From contig NZ_JAUPED010000010.1 in NCBI RefSeq assembly GCF_030552475.1, forward strand, positions 152,152 to 216,151: 64,000 nucleotides of DNA, written 5' to 3'. Position numbers and translations under genes: made by a program. The stretch comes from Mariniflexile sp. AS56 (GTDB lineage Bacteria; Bacteroidota; Bacteroidia; Flavobacteriales; Flavobacteriaceae). The notes under the pieces were generated by a model, which saw only the letters and a list, made by a program, of their open reading frames with translations, did no database searches and was not told the DNA's origin. Shown piece by piece: positions 43,697-51,869 of this stretch; positions within the stretch are counted from its first letter, which is position 1, and each line of letters begins with the position of its first letter.

Positions 43697-43840
43697 ATGG
43701 CAAAAACGGGACGGGATAAAAACACAAAAAACAAGGCGAAGCATTCCAAATTAATGGTTCAAAAAAAGAATAAGAAAAAGGAAGTAGAGCAACTACGCAA
43801 AGACCGGTTGAAGGCTATTATTAAAAAAGCGAAAGAGTAA
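43697..43840 (+). CDS. 47-aa basic protein downstream of ccsBA
   Basis: Complete small gene, MAKTGRDKNTKNKAKHSKLM and so on, ending in IIKKAKE. Over a third of residues are Lys or Arg, so it is probably disordered and may bind nucleic acid or a ribosome. The ATG lies 8 bases after the ccsBA stop, and its stop is 5 bases before the convergent HAD gene. Codon use and the start/stop fit make it likely real. It is too short for many gene callers and no family is recognised. Confidence 0.65.
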   Translation: MAKTGRDKNTKNKAKHSKLMVQKKNKKKEVEQLRKDRLKAIIKKAKE

Positions 43841-43845
43841 TTTAA

Positions 43846-44505
43846 CTATGCTAAAAGGGCATTCATTTTAGCGTAGTTAATCTCTTCAAACTTTTTTATC
43901 ACTAAATCGGCTTGACTATAATCTTGGTTTTTAGAGTGAAAACTATCAAAACCAACACAGAAAACACCAGCGCCTTTAGCCGCTTCAATACCGTTAGTAG
44001 AATCTTCAATTACAATACATTCCTCAGGTTTAAAACCAGAAGCTTTAACCGCATTGATAAAAATTTCAGGGTGTGGTTTGGATTGTTTTAAATCGGCCCC
44101 ACTCAATTTTGCAATAAAATAAGGGTTTAAGTCAAAGCGATTAAAAATGCGCTCAATACTTGGCATAGTGGCAGATGAGCCTAAAACTAAGGTTACGCCG
44201 TTTTGGTGAAAGTCTTTTATCAAATCTAAAACACCTTCAATTAAATCGAATTCAGGACTGTTATTAAAAACAAATTCAAAATGCTTTCTTTTCAATGAAA
44301 CTAAATACTCTGGAGTTTCAGTTAAATTGAAAATATCACAAACTTCTTTGCACACATTTATGGTCGATTTTCCTGTAAACGATTCGTAAAGTGCATCATT
44401 CACTTCTACATTTACATCCTTAAACATGTTGTGATAAGCGTAATGGTGAAGCGGTTCACTTTCTATAATAACCCCATCCATGTCAAAAATAACAGCTTTT
44501 AGCAT
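43846..44505 (-). CDS. HAD hydrolase, beta-phosphoglucomutase-like
   Basis: HAD-superfamily phosphatase of 219 residues with a helical C1 cap. Motif I is AVIFDMDGVIIESEPLH, motif II LVLGSSATMPSIE, motif III near KPHPEIF and motif IV ECIVIEDSTNGIEAA. The pattern fits beta-phosphoglucomutase or sugar-phosphate phosphatases (YqaB/GPP type). Substrate is unknown. It converges with the ccsBA unit. Confidence 0.88.
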   Translation of the reverse strand: MLKAVIFDMDGVIIESEPLHHYAYHNMFKDVNVEVNDALYESFTGKSTINVCKEVCDIFNLTETPEYLVSLKRKHFEFVFNNSPEFDLIEGVLDLIKDFHQNGVTLVLGSSATMPSIERIFNRFDLNPYFIAKLSGADLKQSKPHPEIFINAVKASGFKPEECIVIEDSTNGIEAAKGAGVFCVGFDSFHSKNQDYSQADLVIKKFEEINYAKMNALLA

Positions 44506-44589
44506 TTCAATTTTTTTCGCGAAGTTATAAGATTAATTAGTAATTTAATAACTTTAAAAGTGAATTATTCACTAAAAACATATGAAAGC

Positions 44590-45180
44590 ATGATGACAAA
44601 AGGGAGATTAGACGCGTTTACTGATGGCGTTTTAGCCATTATTATAACCATCATGGTATTGGAATTAAAAGTGCCTCATGGCGGTACTTTTAACGATTTA
44701 GCACCTCTTTTACCTGTATTTGGAAGTTATATTCTAAGTTTTATTTACATCGCTATTTATTGGAATAATCACCACCATATGATGCAGACCGTAAAACACG
44801 TTTCGGGTAAAATTTTATGGGCAAACATGCATTTGTTATTTTGGTTGTCATTAATCCCGTTTGTGTCTGGGTGGATGGGGGAAAACCATTTTACATCTGC
44901 CAGTGTGTTTTTATACGGCATCGTTTTACTTGGCGCTGCGATAGCCTATTTTATTCTGCAATTTTTAATTATTAAAAGTCATGGAGAAAACTCTTTATTA
45001 TCAAAAGCATTGGGTAAAGATTTAAAAGGTAAAATATCACCCATACTTTATATTATTGGTGTTATTTTTGCTTTTTATAATATATACATTTCTGGTGCTG
45101 TTTATATTCTCGTGGCTATTATGTGGTTAATACCAGATACACGTATTGAAAAAGCACTTAAGAAAAATTCTAACCTTTAA
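44590..45180 (+). CDS. TMEM175-family potassium channel homologue (DUF1211)
   Basis: Membrane protein of about 195 residues with six helices. The pore motif of bacterial TMEM175 is normally RxxxFSD; here it is GRLDAFTDGVLAIIITIMVL, with Thr in the Ser position. The rest (VPHGGTFNDLAPLLPVFGSY, YWNNHHHMMQTVKHV) is typical. The start is set at 44590 or 44593 because earlier in-frame codons begin with GTG and add only a leader; the conserved helix begins there. It overlaps the rlmF start by about 35 bases. It probably conducts K+, but no test is implied. Confidence 0.82.
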   Translation: MMTKGRLDAFTDGVLAIIITIMVLELKVPHGGTFNDLAPLLPVFGSYILSFIYIAIYWNNHHHMMQTVKHVSGKILWANMHLLFWLSLIPFVSGWMGENHFTSASVFLYGIVLLGAAIAYFILQFLIIKSHGENSLLSKALGKDLKGKISPILYIIGVIFAFYNIYISGAVYILVAIMWLIPDTRIEKALKKNSNL

Positions 45181-46105
45181 TAATCAAGCTATCAAAAACA
45201 ATCCGAGTTTTCATCCGAATAATAAGCACAAATCTGGTTACGATGTCGATGCTTTATGTGAAGTATATCCATATTTAACACCTTTTGTATTCGAAAATAA
45301 TTTTCAAACAAAAACGATAGATTTCGCAAACCCGAAAGCTGTTAAAGCGCTTAATTCAGCTTTATTAGTTAAACACTATAACATTCGTTTCTGGGACTTT
45401 CCCGAAGCTAATTTGTGCCCGCCAATTCCTGGGCGTGCCGATTATATTCATCATCTATCAGATTTGCTGAAAGGTTCTAAAATAACGGAGTCCATTTCTG
45501 TTCTAGATATTGGTACAGGTGCGAGTTGTATTTACCCCATTTTAGGTAATTCTGAATATAAATGGAAATTTACGGGTGTCGACATTGACGAATCATCCTT
45601 AAAGTATGCTCAACAAATTATAACTAAAAATGGGCTTAATGATTCTATTTCTTTAATGCATCAAAAAGACAAAGCGTTGATTTTTAACGATATTTTAAAT
45701 ACAACGGTTAGATTTTCTGCAACGATGTGTAATCCGCCATTTTATAAATCGGAAGAAGAGGCTTTAAATGCCACTAGCAAAAAGTTACAAGGACTAAATA
45801 GTAAAGAAGCCAAGGTAGTCCGGAATTTCTCTGGGACTCATAAAGAATTGTGGTATAAAGGCGGGGAAAAGGCTTTTCTTCATAATTATTTATATGAAAG
45901 CTCTTTATTTAAACAGCAATGTTTTTGGTTTACTACGCTGGTTTCTAAGAAAGATTTGGTTAAAGGGATGCAAGATTCCTTAAAGAAATTAGGTGCTGTT
46001 AACGTAAAAATCATTCCTATGGGGCAAGGCAATAAGTTATCTAGAATTGTGGCTTGGACTTTCTTAACCCCAGAAGAGCAGAAGAAATGGATAGAGACGG
46101 TTTAA
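45146..46105 (+). CDS. rlmF: 23S rRNA adenine-N6 methyltransferase RlmF
   Basis: SAM-dependent methyltransferase of about 310-319 residues that methylates A1618 of 23S rRNA. Visible are VDALCEVYPYLTPFV, FWDFPEANLCPPIPGRADYI, VLDIGTGASCIYPILG (SAM-binding G-x-G-x-G variant), FTGVDIDESSLKYA and the catalytic MCNPPFYKSEEEA (NPPF). The N-terminal family motif after HPNNKHKSGYD is intact. The only plausible start upstream of that motif is a TTG at 45146 inside the preceding gene, or a later non-ATG codon; the exact start is not settled. Confidence 0.93.
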   Translation: MKKHLRKILTFNNQAIKNNPSFHPNNKHKSGYDVDALCEVYPYLTPFVFENNFQTKTIDFANPKAVKALNSALLVKHYNIRFWDFPEANLCPPIPGRADYIHHLSDLLKGSKITESISVLDIGTGASCIYPILGNSEYKWKFTGVDIDESSLKYAQQIITKNGLNDSISLMHQKDKALIFNDILNTTVRFSATMCNPPFYKSEEEALNATSKKLQGLNSKEAKVVRNFSGTHKELWYKGGEKAFLHNYLYESSLFKQQCFWFTTLVSKKDLVKGMQDSLKKLGAVNVKIIPMGQGNKLSRIVAWTFLTPEEQKKWIETV

Positions 46106-46200
46106 TTTTAGGGTGGTACCAGAAAATCAAAAGAAGCCTATCAAATGGATCGTATCTAGTATATGTTTATTAATTTTACCTTTATCTTATATATATTAAT

Positions 46201-46920
46201 ATGAAATTAGACATACTTGCCATTGGGGCGCATCCAGATGATGTAGAATTAGGATGTGGTGCTACCATAGCAAAAGAAATAGCAAGCGGGAAAACAGTTG
46301 GCATTATAGATTTAACTGAAGGGGAATTGGGTACACGTGGTACGGCCGAAACCAGATATGAAGAAGCTCATAATGCGTCTGATATTTTAGGTGTTTCCGT
46401 TCGTATTAATATGAAGTTTGCCGACGGATTTTTTGTGAATGATAAAACCCACCAGTTAGCCCTTATTAGTAAAATACGCAAATATCAACCAGAAATAGTT
46501 ATTTGTAATGCTATTGATGATAGGCATATAGACCATGGAAAAGGTAGTAAATTGGTAAGTGATGCTTGTTTTTTAAGCGGACTTGTGAAAATTGAGACTA
46601 AAACAGAATCTGGTGAACAACAAAAAGCTTGGAGACCTAAATTAGTTTATCATTATATACAATGGAAAATTTTAGAACCAGATTTCGTGGTTGATGTCTC
46701 AGAATTTATGGAAACTAAGATGAAATCTGTGTTAGCTTACAAGACACAATTTTATGATGCTAGTAGTAAAGAACCTGAAACCCCCATCTCTAGTAAGAAT
46801 TTTACAGATAGTGTTTTGTACCGAGCAAAGGATTTAGGACGTTTAGTTGGGGTAGAATATGCCGAAGGCTTCAATGTTGAACGATTTGTTGCTGTAGATA
46901 GTTTGTTCAATTTGAAATAG
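46201..46920 (+). CDS. bshB1: bacillithiol biosynthesis deacetylase BshB1
   Basis: PIG-L/LmbE deacetylase of 239 residues that removes acetyl from GlcNAc-malate in bacillithiol synthesis. The zinc motif is GAHPDDVELGCGATI, the third zinc ligand is in DDRHIDHGKGSKL, and LTEGELGTRGTAETR is a family marker. The presence of BshB1 indicates that bacillithiol, not glutathione, is a main thiol here. It stands alone; bshA and bshC are not in the window. Confidence 0.93.
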   Translation: MKLDILAIGAHPDDVELGCGATIAKEIASGKTVGIIDLTEGELGTRGTAETRYEEAHNASDILGVSVRINMKFADGFFVNDKTHQLALISKIRKYQPEIVICNAIDDRHIDHGKGSKLVSDACFLSGLVKIETKTESGEQQKAWRPKLVYHYIQWKILEPDFVVDVSEFMETKMKSVLAYKTQFYDASSKEPETPISSKNFTDSVLYRAKDLGRLVGVEYAEGFNVERFVAVDSLFNLK

Positions 46921-46975
46921 TTATCTCAAAACAGAAAATTATTTTAAAAATTCCTTAAAAATTTTCAAAAAAGTC

Positions 46976-47007
46976 TTTGTAGAAAAGACTTAAATCAGTT
47001 ACATTTG
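46976..47007 (+). promoter_or_regulatory. promoter of tRNA-His
   Basis: TTTG (46976-46979), 20 bases, TACATTTG (47000-47007). An exact match to the Bacteroidota -33/-7 consensus, 27 bases upstream of the tRNA. Confidence 0.85.
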
Positions 47008-47033
47008 CACTCGCATAATAATACATGCTACAT

Positions 47034-47108
47034 GGTGGTTGTAGCTCAGCTGGTTAGAGCATTGGTTTGTGGTACCAAGGGTCGCCGGTTCGAACCCGGT
47101 CTTCCACC
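47034..47108 (+). tRNA. tRNA-His (GTG anticodon)
   Basis: Cloverleaf with anticodon loop TTGTGGT (GTG), D arm GCTC/GAGC, anticodon stem TTGGT/ACCAA and T arm GCCGG/CCGGT. An extra 5' G (position -1) opposite discriminator C is the usual identity feature of tRNA-His. Two U-U oppositions in the acceptor stem are, from memory, common in this phylum. It is preceded by a consensus promoter and followed by a terminator hairpin. Confidence 0.94.
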
Positions 47109-47114
47109 CAAAAC

Positions 47115-47145
47115 AAAAGCCTTTCAAGAAATTGAAAGGCTTTTT
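47115..47145 (+). terminator. terminator of tRNA-His
   Basis: Stem AAAAGCCTTTCAA (47115-47127)/TTGAAAGGCTTTT (47132-47144), 7 bases after the tRNA, followed by T residues. It faces the convergent M28 peptidase gene and may act in both directions. Confidence 0.85.
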
Positions 47146-47166
47146 TTGTGCTTAAAAGTTAAGGTG

Positions 47167-48177
47167 TTAATCTACCTTAATACGTTCGTCTCTATTTGCT
47201 ATTTCCCAAGCCGTATGGAAAATTAAACGAGTTCGCGTTTCTAACAGGTCGTATTGTATTTTATCAGGCGTGTCTGATGGTTTATGGTAGTCTGCATGAG
47301 TTCCATTAAAGTAAAAAATAACAGGAATGTTGTTTTTAGCAAAATTGTAATGGTCAGAGCGGTAATAAAAACGATTAGGGTCGCTATCTTCATTATATGT
47401 ATAATCAAACTCCATGTTGAAGTATTTCTTGTTTACAGTTTCAGATAGGGCATGCAAGTCTTTACTTAATTTATCAGACCCAATTAAATACAAATAGTTA
47501 CGTTGGTCTTCATGTTTTGGATCTACACGTCCAATCATATCTATATTTAAATCGGCCACCGTGTTTTTTAAAGGAAAAACAGGATCGACATCGGTGTAAT
47601 AGCGTGACCCATAAAGCCCAATTTCTTCACCTGTAACATGTAAAAACAAAATGCTTCTTTTAGGTTTGTATCCGTCATTATATGCTTTTTTAAAAGCTTT
47701 AGCAATTTCTAAAATAGCAACGGTACCCGAACCATCATCATCGGCGCCATTGTTAATGTCTCCATTTTTGGAAACTCCTATGTGATCTAAATGTGCTGAA
47801 ATTATAAGAACTTCATCTGGTTTTTCAGAACCTTCTAAATAAGCTAAAACATTTTCAGAATCCTTAGCATTACGGCCCTTAAAGAAAGACGCTGGAATAT
47901 CTTGAAAATAATCACCATCAGAGATAGGCGAGGGGATCCCTAAAACGACATAATGGTTTTTAATAAACTCTGCTGCTTTTTTCTGTCCAGGTTCTCCTGT
48001 TTTTCTACCTTCAAACTCATCTGAAGCATAGATGTAAAGGGCTTCTTTTAAATTTTCGGCTGTAATAGATTTGGCATAATCGATAGCCTTGGCATTACTT
48101 AGAGTATTTTTATTTTGACAGGTACTACAGCTTACTATTAAAATAGCAGCACATAAAAGCAAGTTAGATTTTTTCAT
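47167..48177 (-). CDS. M28 family metallopeptidase lipoprotein (copy 2)
   Basis: Exported zinc peptidase of 336 residues. The lipoprotein signal ends LIVSCSTC. The catalytic part has the M28 zinc ligands in LIISAHLDHIGV (His/Asp), NGADDDGSGTVA (Asp), GEEIGLYGSRYY (Glu-Glu) and LNIDMIGRVD (Asp), and the last zinc His is in NGTHADYHKPSDT. It is about 60% similar over its whole length to the adjacent gene at 48.2-49.25 kb, 24 bases away, so the pair is a tandem duplication. It probably acts as an aminopeptidase on peptides outside the cell. Confidence 0.92.
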   Translation of the reverse strand: MKKSNLLLCAAILIVSCSTCQNKNTLSNAKAIDYAKSITAENLKEALYIYASDEFEGRKTGEPGQKKAAEFIKNHYVVLGIPSPISDGDYFQDIPASFFKGRNAKDSENVLAYLEGSEKPDEVLIISAHLDHIGVSKNGDINNGADDDGSGTVAILEIAKAFKKAYNDGYKPKRSILFLHVTGEEIGLYGSRYYTDVDPVFPLKNTVADLNIDMIGRVDPKHEDQRNYLYLIGSDKLSKDLHALSETVNKKYFNMEFDYTYNEDSDPNRFYYRSDHYNFAKNNIPVIFYFNGTHADYHKPSDTPDKIQYDLLETRTRLIFHTAWEIANRDERIKVD

Positions 48178-48201
48178 GTATTAAGATTGTAAATTAGATA
48201 A

Positions 48202-49254
48202 TTAATTTAGAAGCGGGTTATGAGCATCCACTTCAAGCCGTTTGGCCTGATTAGCAATTTGCCATGCGGTGGCGAAAATAAGTTTGGTACGTTTTTCTAG
48301 TAATTCGTATTCTATTTTGTCGGGTGTATCCGTAGTTTGATGGTAATCATTATGTTCCCCATTAAAATAAAAAATCACAGGAATATCTTTGGTTGCAAAA
48401 TTGTAATGGTCTGATCGGGTATAATACTGGTTTTTATCTTTTTCAGCGTTATATCTATAGTCCAAATCAATATTGAAAAAGGCATTGTTTACTTTTTCTG
48501 AGATGTAATGAAGTTCTTTGCTTAATCGGTCTGCACCAATAAGATAGATGTAGTTTTTATTGTTTTTATGAAGGGCATCAACGCGCCCAATCATATCTAT
48601 ATTAAGATTCGTAATTGTTTTTTCTAGCGGAAATACTGGGTTTTGCACATAATATTCAGAACCTCTTTTACCAATTTCTTCGGCGGTAAGGTGCAAAAAA
48701 AGAATACTTCTTTTTGGGCCATGACCTTCTTTTTTTGCCTTGTTAAAAGCTTGTGCAATTTCCATAAGGGCAACATTACCAGAGCCATCATCGTCTGCAC
48801 CATAATTAATTTGGCCATTGGGGTTAACACCAAGATGGTCTAAATGTGCTGAAATAATAATAACTTCTTCTGGTTTTTCAGAGCCTTCAATGTATGCTAG
48901 TACATTTTCAGAGGCTTTAATTCCATTAGAAAAAAAGGATTCTGGTATATTTTGATAGTAATTATAGGCACCTTTAGGGGAGTCTATATTTTCGTTTTTG
49001 TAGTAGTTTTTAAGAAATTCGGCGGCTTTAAGTTGCCCCATTTCTCCAACACGTCTTCCTTCAAAATCTTTTGAAGCAAATTTATATAAGTGCGTGCTTA
49101 ATTCTTTAGACGTAATCGTGTTTGCATAGTTAAGTACTAAGCTGCTGTCTTCTATCTTAATGCTGTCTCTTAAGTTTTGTATTTTTGCCGTGTATTTTGG
49201 AGTAGCACAAGTACCAACCAAAGCAAAAGCCGAGAGGATACAAAAGGTTTTCAT
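48202..49254 (-). CDS. M28 family metallopeptidase lipoprotein (copy 1)
   Basis: Exported zinc peptidase of 350 residues. The lipoprotein signal ends FALVGTCAT. M28 ligands: IIISAHLDHLGV, YGADDDGSGNVA, AEEIGKRGSEYY, LNIDMIGRVD and the final NGEHNDYHQTTDT. It is the upstream member of a tandem pair that share a shortened prodomain and the same active-site motifs. The N-terminal 40 residues and surface loops differ most. It is probably an aminopeptidase with slightly different specificity from its twin; co-transcribed with it. Confidence 0.92.
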   Translation of the reverse strand: MKTFCILSAFALVGTCATPKYTAKIQNLRDSIKIEDSSLVLNYANTITSKELSTHLYKFASKDFEGRRVGEMGQLKAAEFLKNYYKNENIDSPKGAYNYYQNIPESFFSNGIKASENVLAYIEGSEKPEEVIIISAHLDHLGVNPNGQINYGADDDGSGNVALMEIAQAFNKAKKEGHGPKRSILFLHLTAEEIGKRGSEYYVQNPVFPLEKTITNLNIDMIGRVDALHKNNKNYIYLIGADRLSKELHYISEKVNNAFFNIDLDYRYNAEKDKNQYYTRSDHYNFATKDIPVIFYFNGEHNDYHQTTDTPDKIEYELLEKRTKLIFATAWQIANQAKRLEVDAHNPLLN

Positions 49255-49378
49255 GTTTAAATTAAGATGTTAGTTATCTTACAGTAAAAACCATTCTCCG
49301 GGGCAAGAAAACGTTTAGAATGTTAGTTTTAGTTTATTTTGGGTGTAAATATACTGAAACTCTTAATATTGCTAGTGG

Positions 49379-49753
49379 CTAATTATCTAAATTTATTGAT
49401 TCCAGCTCACTCTCATCAATTTCAAAATCTTCAAAGTCTAAATTTTCTAACTCTTCAATGGCTTCTTCTTCAAACTGAACTTCTTTTTCATCTAAAACCT
49501 CGGTGTTTTCAACCTCAGTTTTAATAAAGAACGCTTTGTACGTTGTTAAGGTTAATGCACACGTAGTAAGTAAAAATGAAAATTGAATTATTTTTTTTAC
49601 TTCTCCAGCTTTTTTAGATAGATAAAATGCGACACCACCAAAAACAAGTGCTGCTATAGCAGGAAAAATAGCTAAATTTGAAATAGGTAAAACCGAAAAT
49701 ATAATGGCTAAAAAAGAGGTTATAACGGCTAGAATTGTAAATAGTTTTTTCAT
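49379..49753 (-). CDS. small membrane protein with acidic tail
   Basis: Protein of 124 residues: three hydrophobic helices (about 5-25, 29-47, 57-75) followed by a C-terminal tail of about 45 residues dominated by Glu and Asp (EEAIEELENLDFEDFEIDES). No known family is recognised. It follows the DUF3108 gene after 9 bases and is probably co-transcribed. The acidic tail could bind cations or a basic partner; this is a guess from composition. Confidence 0.65.
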   Translation of the reverse strand: MKKLFTILAVITSFLAIIFSVLPISNLAIFPAIAALVFGGVAFYLSKKAGEVKKIIQFSFLLTTCALTLTTYKAFFIKTEVENTEVLDEKEVQFEEEAIEELENLDFEDFEIDESELESINLDN

Positions 49754-49762
49754 TGTATAATT

Positions 49763-50536
49763 TTAATTTTTTAAACCTGAAGCCGATTTAATTTTTAGTT
49801 CACCATTACCTACAGGTATTTTAAACTTGCCGTATACCATTATTTTATTTTCATCGGCAGTTAACCACACGAAGTTACTATTTTTTCCTTGCAACACATT
49901 GGCTTCACTCGATCCGACAGCTAGTTTGTAACATTCTTTACGCCCAATCGCCGTAGAAATAGTTTCTTTTCCTAAATAAGTGATAATACCCTTAACTTCT
50001 TCATTGTCAAATATAATATTGAACGTTTTTTGTGTGCCAACAGACATTTTTTTATAATCTAATATCCTCATAGAGTACAAAGTAGAAACTATGTCTTTTG
50101 TGCCAGAGTTGATTTTTACGTTGTTATTTTCAACATAATCATTCTTTTTCTTCATAACAGACTTTACCGTATTGGAGCTATGACTAAATGTGTATTTCAT
50201 GTTTTTGAAATAACTACCTTCATTTACGTCTCTATTATATAGATACGGTGTTAAGTTGGATGGATTTACGTAACTTTCATATAAATCTCTGATTTTAAAA
50301 AAACTATCCCACTTGCTATAAGTAGCAGCGGTACATTTTAATCTTAAAAGTGTGGCTTTTGAGGTTTGAACCTTGCTGGTTTCCATGGTCACTTGAGCAA
50401 TATCCGTTAAAACACCAGACATATTATAAGAAGCCGTATAAGTGAGTTTTTCACCCGCATTTATGGCATTGTTTTGAGCATAAATAGCTGTTGTACTAAG
50501 CGCTAAAAAAACAATAAGGATGCAATTTCTAATCAT
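49763..50536 (-). CDS. DUF3108 family exported protein
   Basis: Protein of 257 residues from the ATG at 50536. The signal peptide there (MIRNCILIVFLALSTTAIYA) makes this the better start than an upstream in-frame codon at 50593. DUF3108 signatures: INAGEKLTYTASYNMSGVLT, FKIRDLYESYVNPSNLTPY, and RKECYKLAVGS. It is beta-rich and probably periplasmic or outer-membrane-associated. Function not established. It precedes the small acidic-tail membrane protein on the same strand. Confidence 0.85.
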   Translation of the reverse strand: MIRNCILIVFLALSTTAIYAQNNAINAGEKLTYTASYNMSGVLTDIAQVTMETSKVQTSKATLLRLKCTAATYSKWDSFFKIRDLYESYVNPSNLTPYLYNRDVNEGSYFKNMKYTFSHSSNTVKSVMKKKNDYVENNNVKINSGTKDIVSTLYSMRILDYKKMSVGTQKTFNIIFDNEEVKGIITYLGKETISTAIGRKECYKLAVGSSEANVLQGKNSNFVWLTADENKIMVYGKFKIPVGNGELKIKSASGLKN

Positions 50537-50756
50537 GTAAATTAAATATAAGTTATAACGTGTCTGTAAGCATTTATTGTGCCGAAAATACAATGCTTTA
50601 CTAAATTATGCTAATTTTATTTCTGTATAAATAAATAGTGGTTGCTATTAAAATAGATTATGCATACAATGGCTTCTTATTTATTGAATATCGTTTTTGT
50701 GTAACACTTTCTATATTTAGTCGTCAAATAAGTATCAATCAAAAAAAACAATCATC

Positions 50757-51095
50757 ATGAGAGAAGATAACCAACTTTTAGTAATTACGCATTTAAGTCA
50801 ATTAGTAACTTTAGTTACAGGTTTTGGTAGTTTGTTGATACCTTTGATAATTTGGATCACTCAAAAAGAGAAAGTATACCAAATGGACGCTCACGGAAAA
50901 AACATTATAAACTTCCAGCTAAGTTTAATTATTTATTTTATAATATGTATTCCATTAATTTTGCTGCTTGGTTTGGGGCTCTTAGGTTTTATTGTGTTAG
51001 GTTTTGCTTCTATTATTTTCCCAATATTAAATGCTATAAAGGCAAGTAATGGGGAAGTGCCAACATATCCGTTTTCTTTTACTTTTATTAAATAA
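50757..51095 (+). CDS. DUF4870 family membrane protein
   Basis: Protein of 112 residues with three hydrophobic helices; hallmark LLVITHLSQLVTLVTGFGSL at the N-terminus, then DAHGKNIINFQLSLIIYFII, which is the DUF4870 core. Function unknown; homologues are common small membrane proteins (older Tic20-like naming). It stands alone between two divergent or separate units, with a 160-base upstream gap. No strong promoter box was found. Confidence 0.87.
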   Translation: MREDNQLLVITHLSQLVTLVTGFGSLLIPLIIWITQKEKVYQMDAHGKNIINFQLSLIIYFIICIPLILLLGLGLLGFIVLGFASIIFPILNAIKASNGEVPTYPFSFTFIK

Positions 51096-51170
51096 CCTAT
51101 TTTTTAAGGATTGCCGAGGTATTAATTTTCAATAACTTACAAATCCTTTTATAAGTATCAAATATTTATA

Positions 51171-51201
51171 TTTCAATTTCTAATATTTTGCATTACATTT
51201 G
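51171..51201 (+). promoter_or_regulatory. promoter of pyrR-pyrB
   Basis: TTTC (51171-51174), 19 bases, TACATTTG (51194-51201). One mismatch from consensus. It puts the start about 20 bases before the pyrR ATG, so there is no room for a PyrR-type attenuator leader. Confidence 0.65.
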
Positions 51202-51226
51202 TAATCCGAATACGTTTGGATACTAT

Positions 51227-51766
51227 ATGAGTCAAAAAGTTTTACTTAACGCGAAAGAGGTAAACATCATTCTTCACCGATTGGCTTGTCAACTTATTGA
51301 AAAACATAACGATTTCTCTAACACAGTTTTAATTGGTTTACAGCCACGCGGCGTGTTTTTAGCAGATAGAATTGCTAAAATATTAAGAGAAGATTATAAA
51401 GTTAAAAACATTCAATTAGGGCATTTAGATATCACCTTTTTTAGAGATGATTTTAGAAGAGGCGAAAAGCCTTTAGAAGCCAACAGCACAAAAATCAATT
51501 TTTTAGTTGAAGATAAAAACATTGTTTTTATAGATGATGTTTTACATACAGGAAGAAGTATTCGTGCTGCTTTAACAGCCATACAATCATTTGGTAGACC
51601 TAATGAAATTGAGCTTTTAACACTTATTGACAGACGTTTTAGCAGGCATTTACCAATACAACCCAACTACAGAGGGCGTCAAGTAGATGTTATTAATAAT
51701 GAAAAAGTAAAAGTAAACTGGAAAGAACATGATAATGAAGATTCTGTTTACTTAATAGAAAAATAG
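51227..51766 (+). CDS. pyrR: PyrR-type bifunctional uracil phosphoribosyltransferase
   Basis: Phosphoribosyltransferase of 179 residues from ATG 51227; the longer frame from 51188 would cover the promoter -7 box. It shows VLIGLQPRGVFLADRIAKIL (PyrR start), ITFFRDDFRRG, the PRPP loop NIVFIDDVLHTGRSIRAA and LPIQPNYRGRQVDV. PyrR converts uracil to UMP and in Firmicutes attenuates pyr mRNA. Here the leader is only about 20 bases, so that mechanism cannot work upstream of pyrR itself. It precedes pyrB. Confidence 0.93.
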   Translation: MSQKVLLNAKEVNIILHRLACQLIEKHNDFSNTVLIGLQPRGVFLADRIAKILREDYKVKNIQLGHLDITFFRDDFRRGEKPLEANSTKINFLVEDKNIVFIDDVLHTGRSIRAALTAIQSFGRPNEIELLTLIDRRFSRHLPIQPNYRGRQVDVINNEKVKVNWKEHDNEDSVYLIEK

Positions 51767-51825
51767 AATCAATTAAGAATTGATAATTAAAAATTAACAA
51801 TGATAAGTTTCAGTTAAAAAAGCGC

Positions 51826-51862
51826 TTGCAACTTTTAACTTTTAACTTTCGAACTTTTAAAC
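51826..51862 (+). repeat. short A/T-rich tandem repeat between pyrR and pyrB
   Basis: Four imperfect copies of a heptamer like ACTTTTA in the 103-base gap between pyrR and pyrB, right before the pyrB start. It could be a slipped repeat or a leader segment affecting pyrB translation. No hairpin-plus-T-run was seen in the gap. Confidence 0.4.
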
Positions 51863-51869
51863 TAAGAAA

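Noticed and set aside
47005..47226. 73-codon plus-strand frame over tRNA-His
   Set aside because: It runs through the tRNA and the terminator hairpin and into the M28 peptidase end; clearly spurious.
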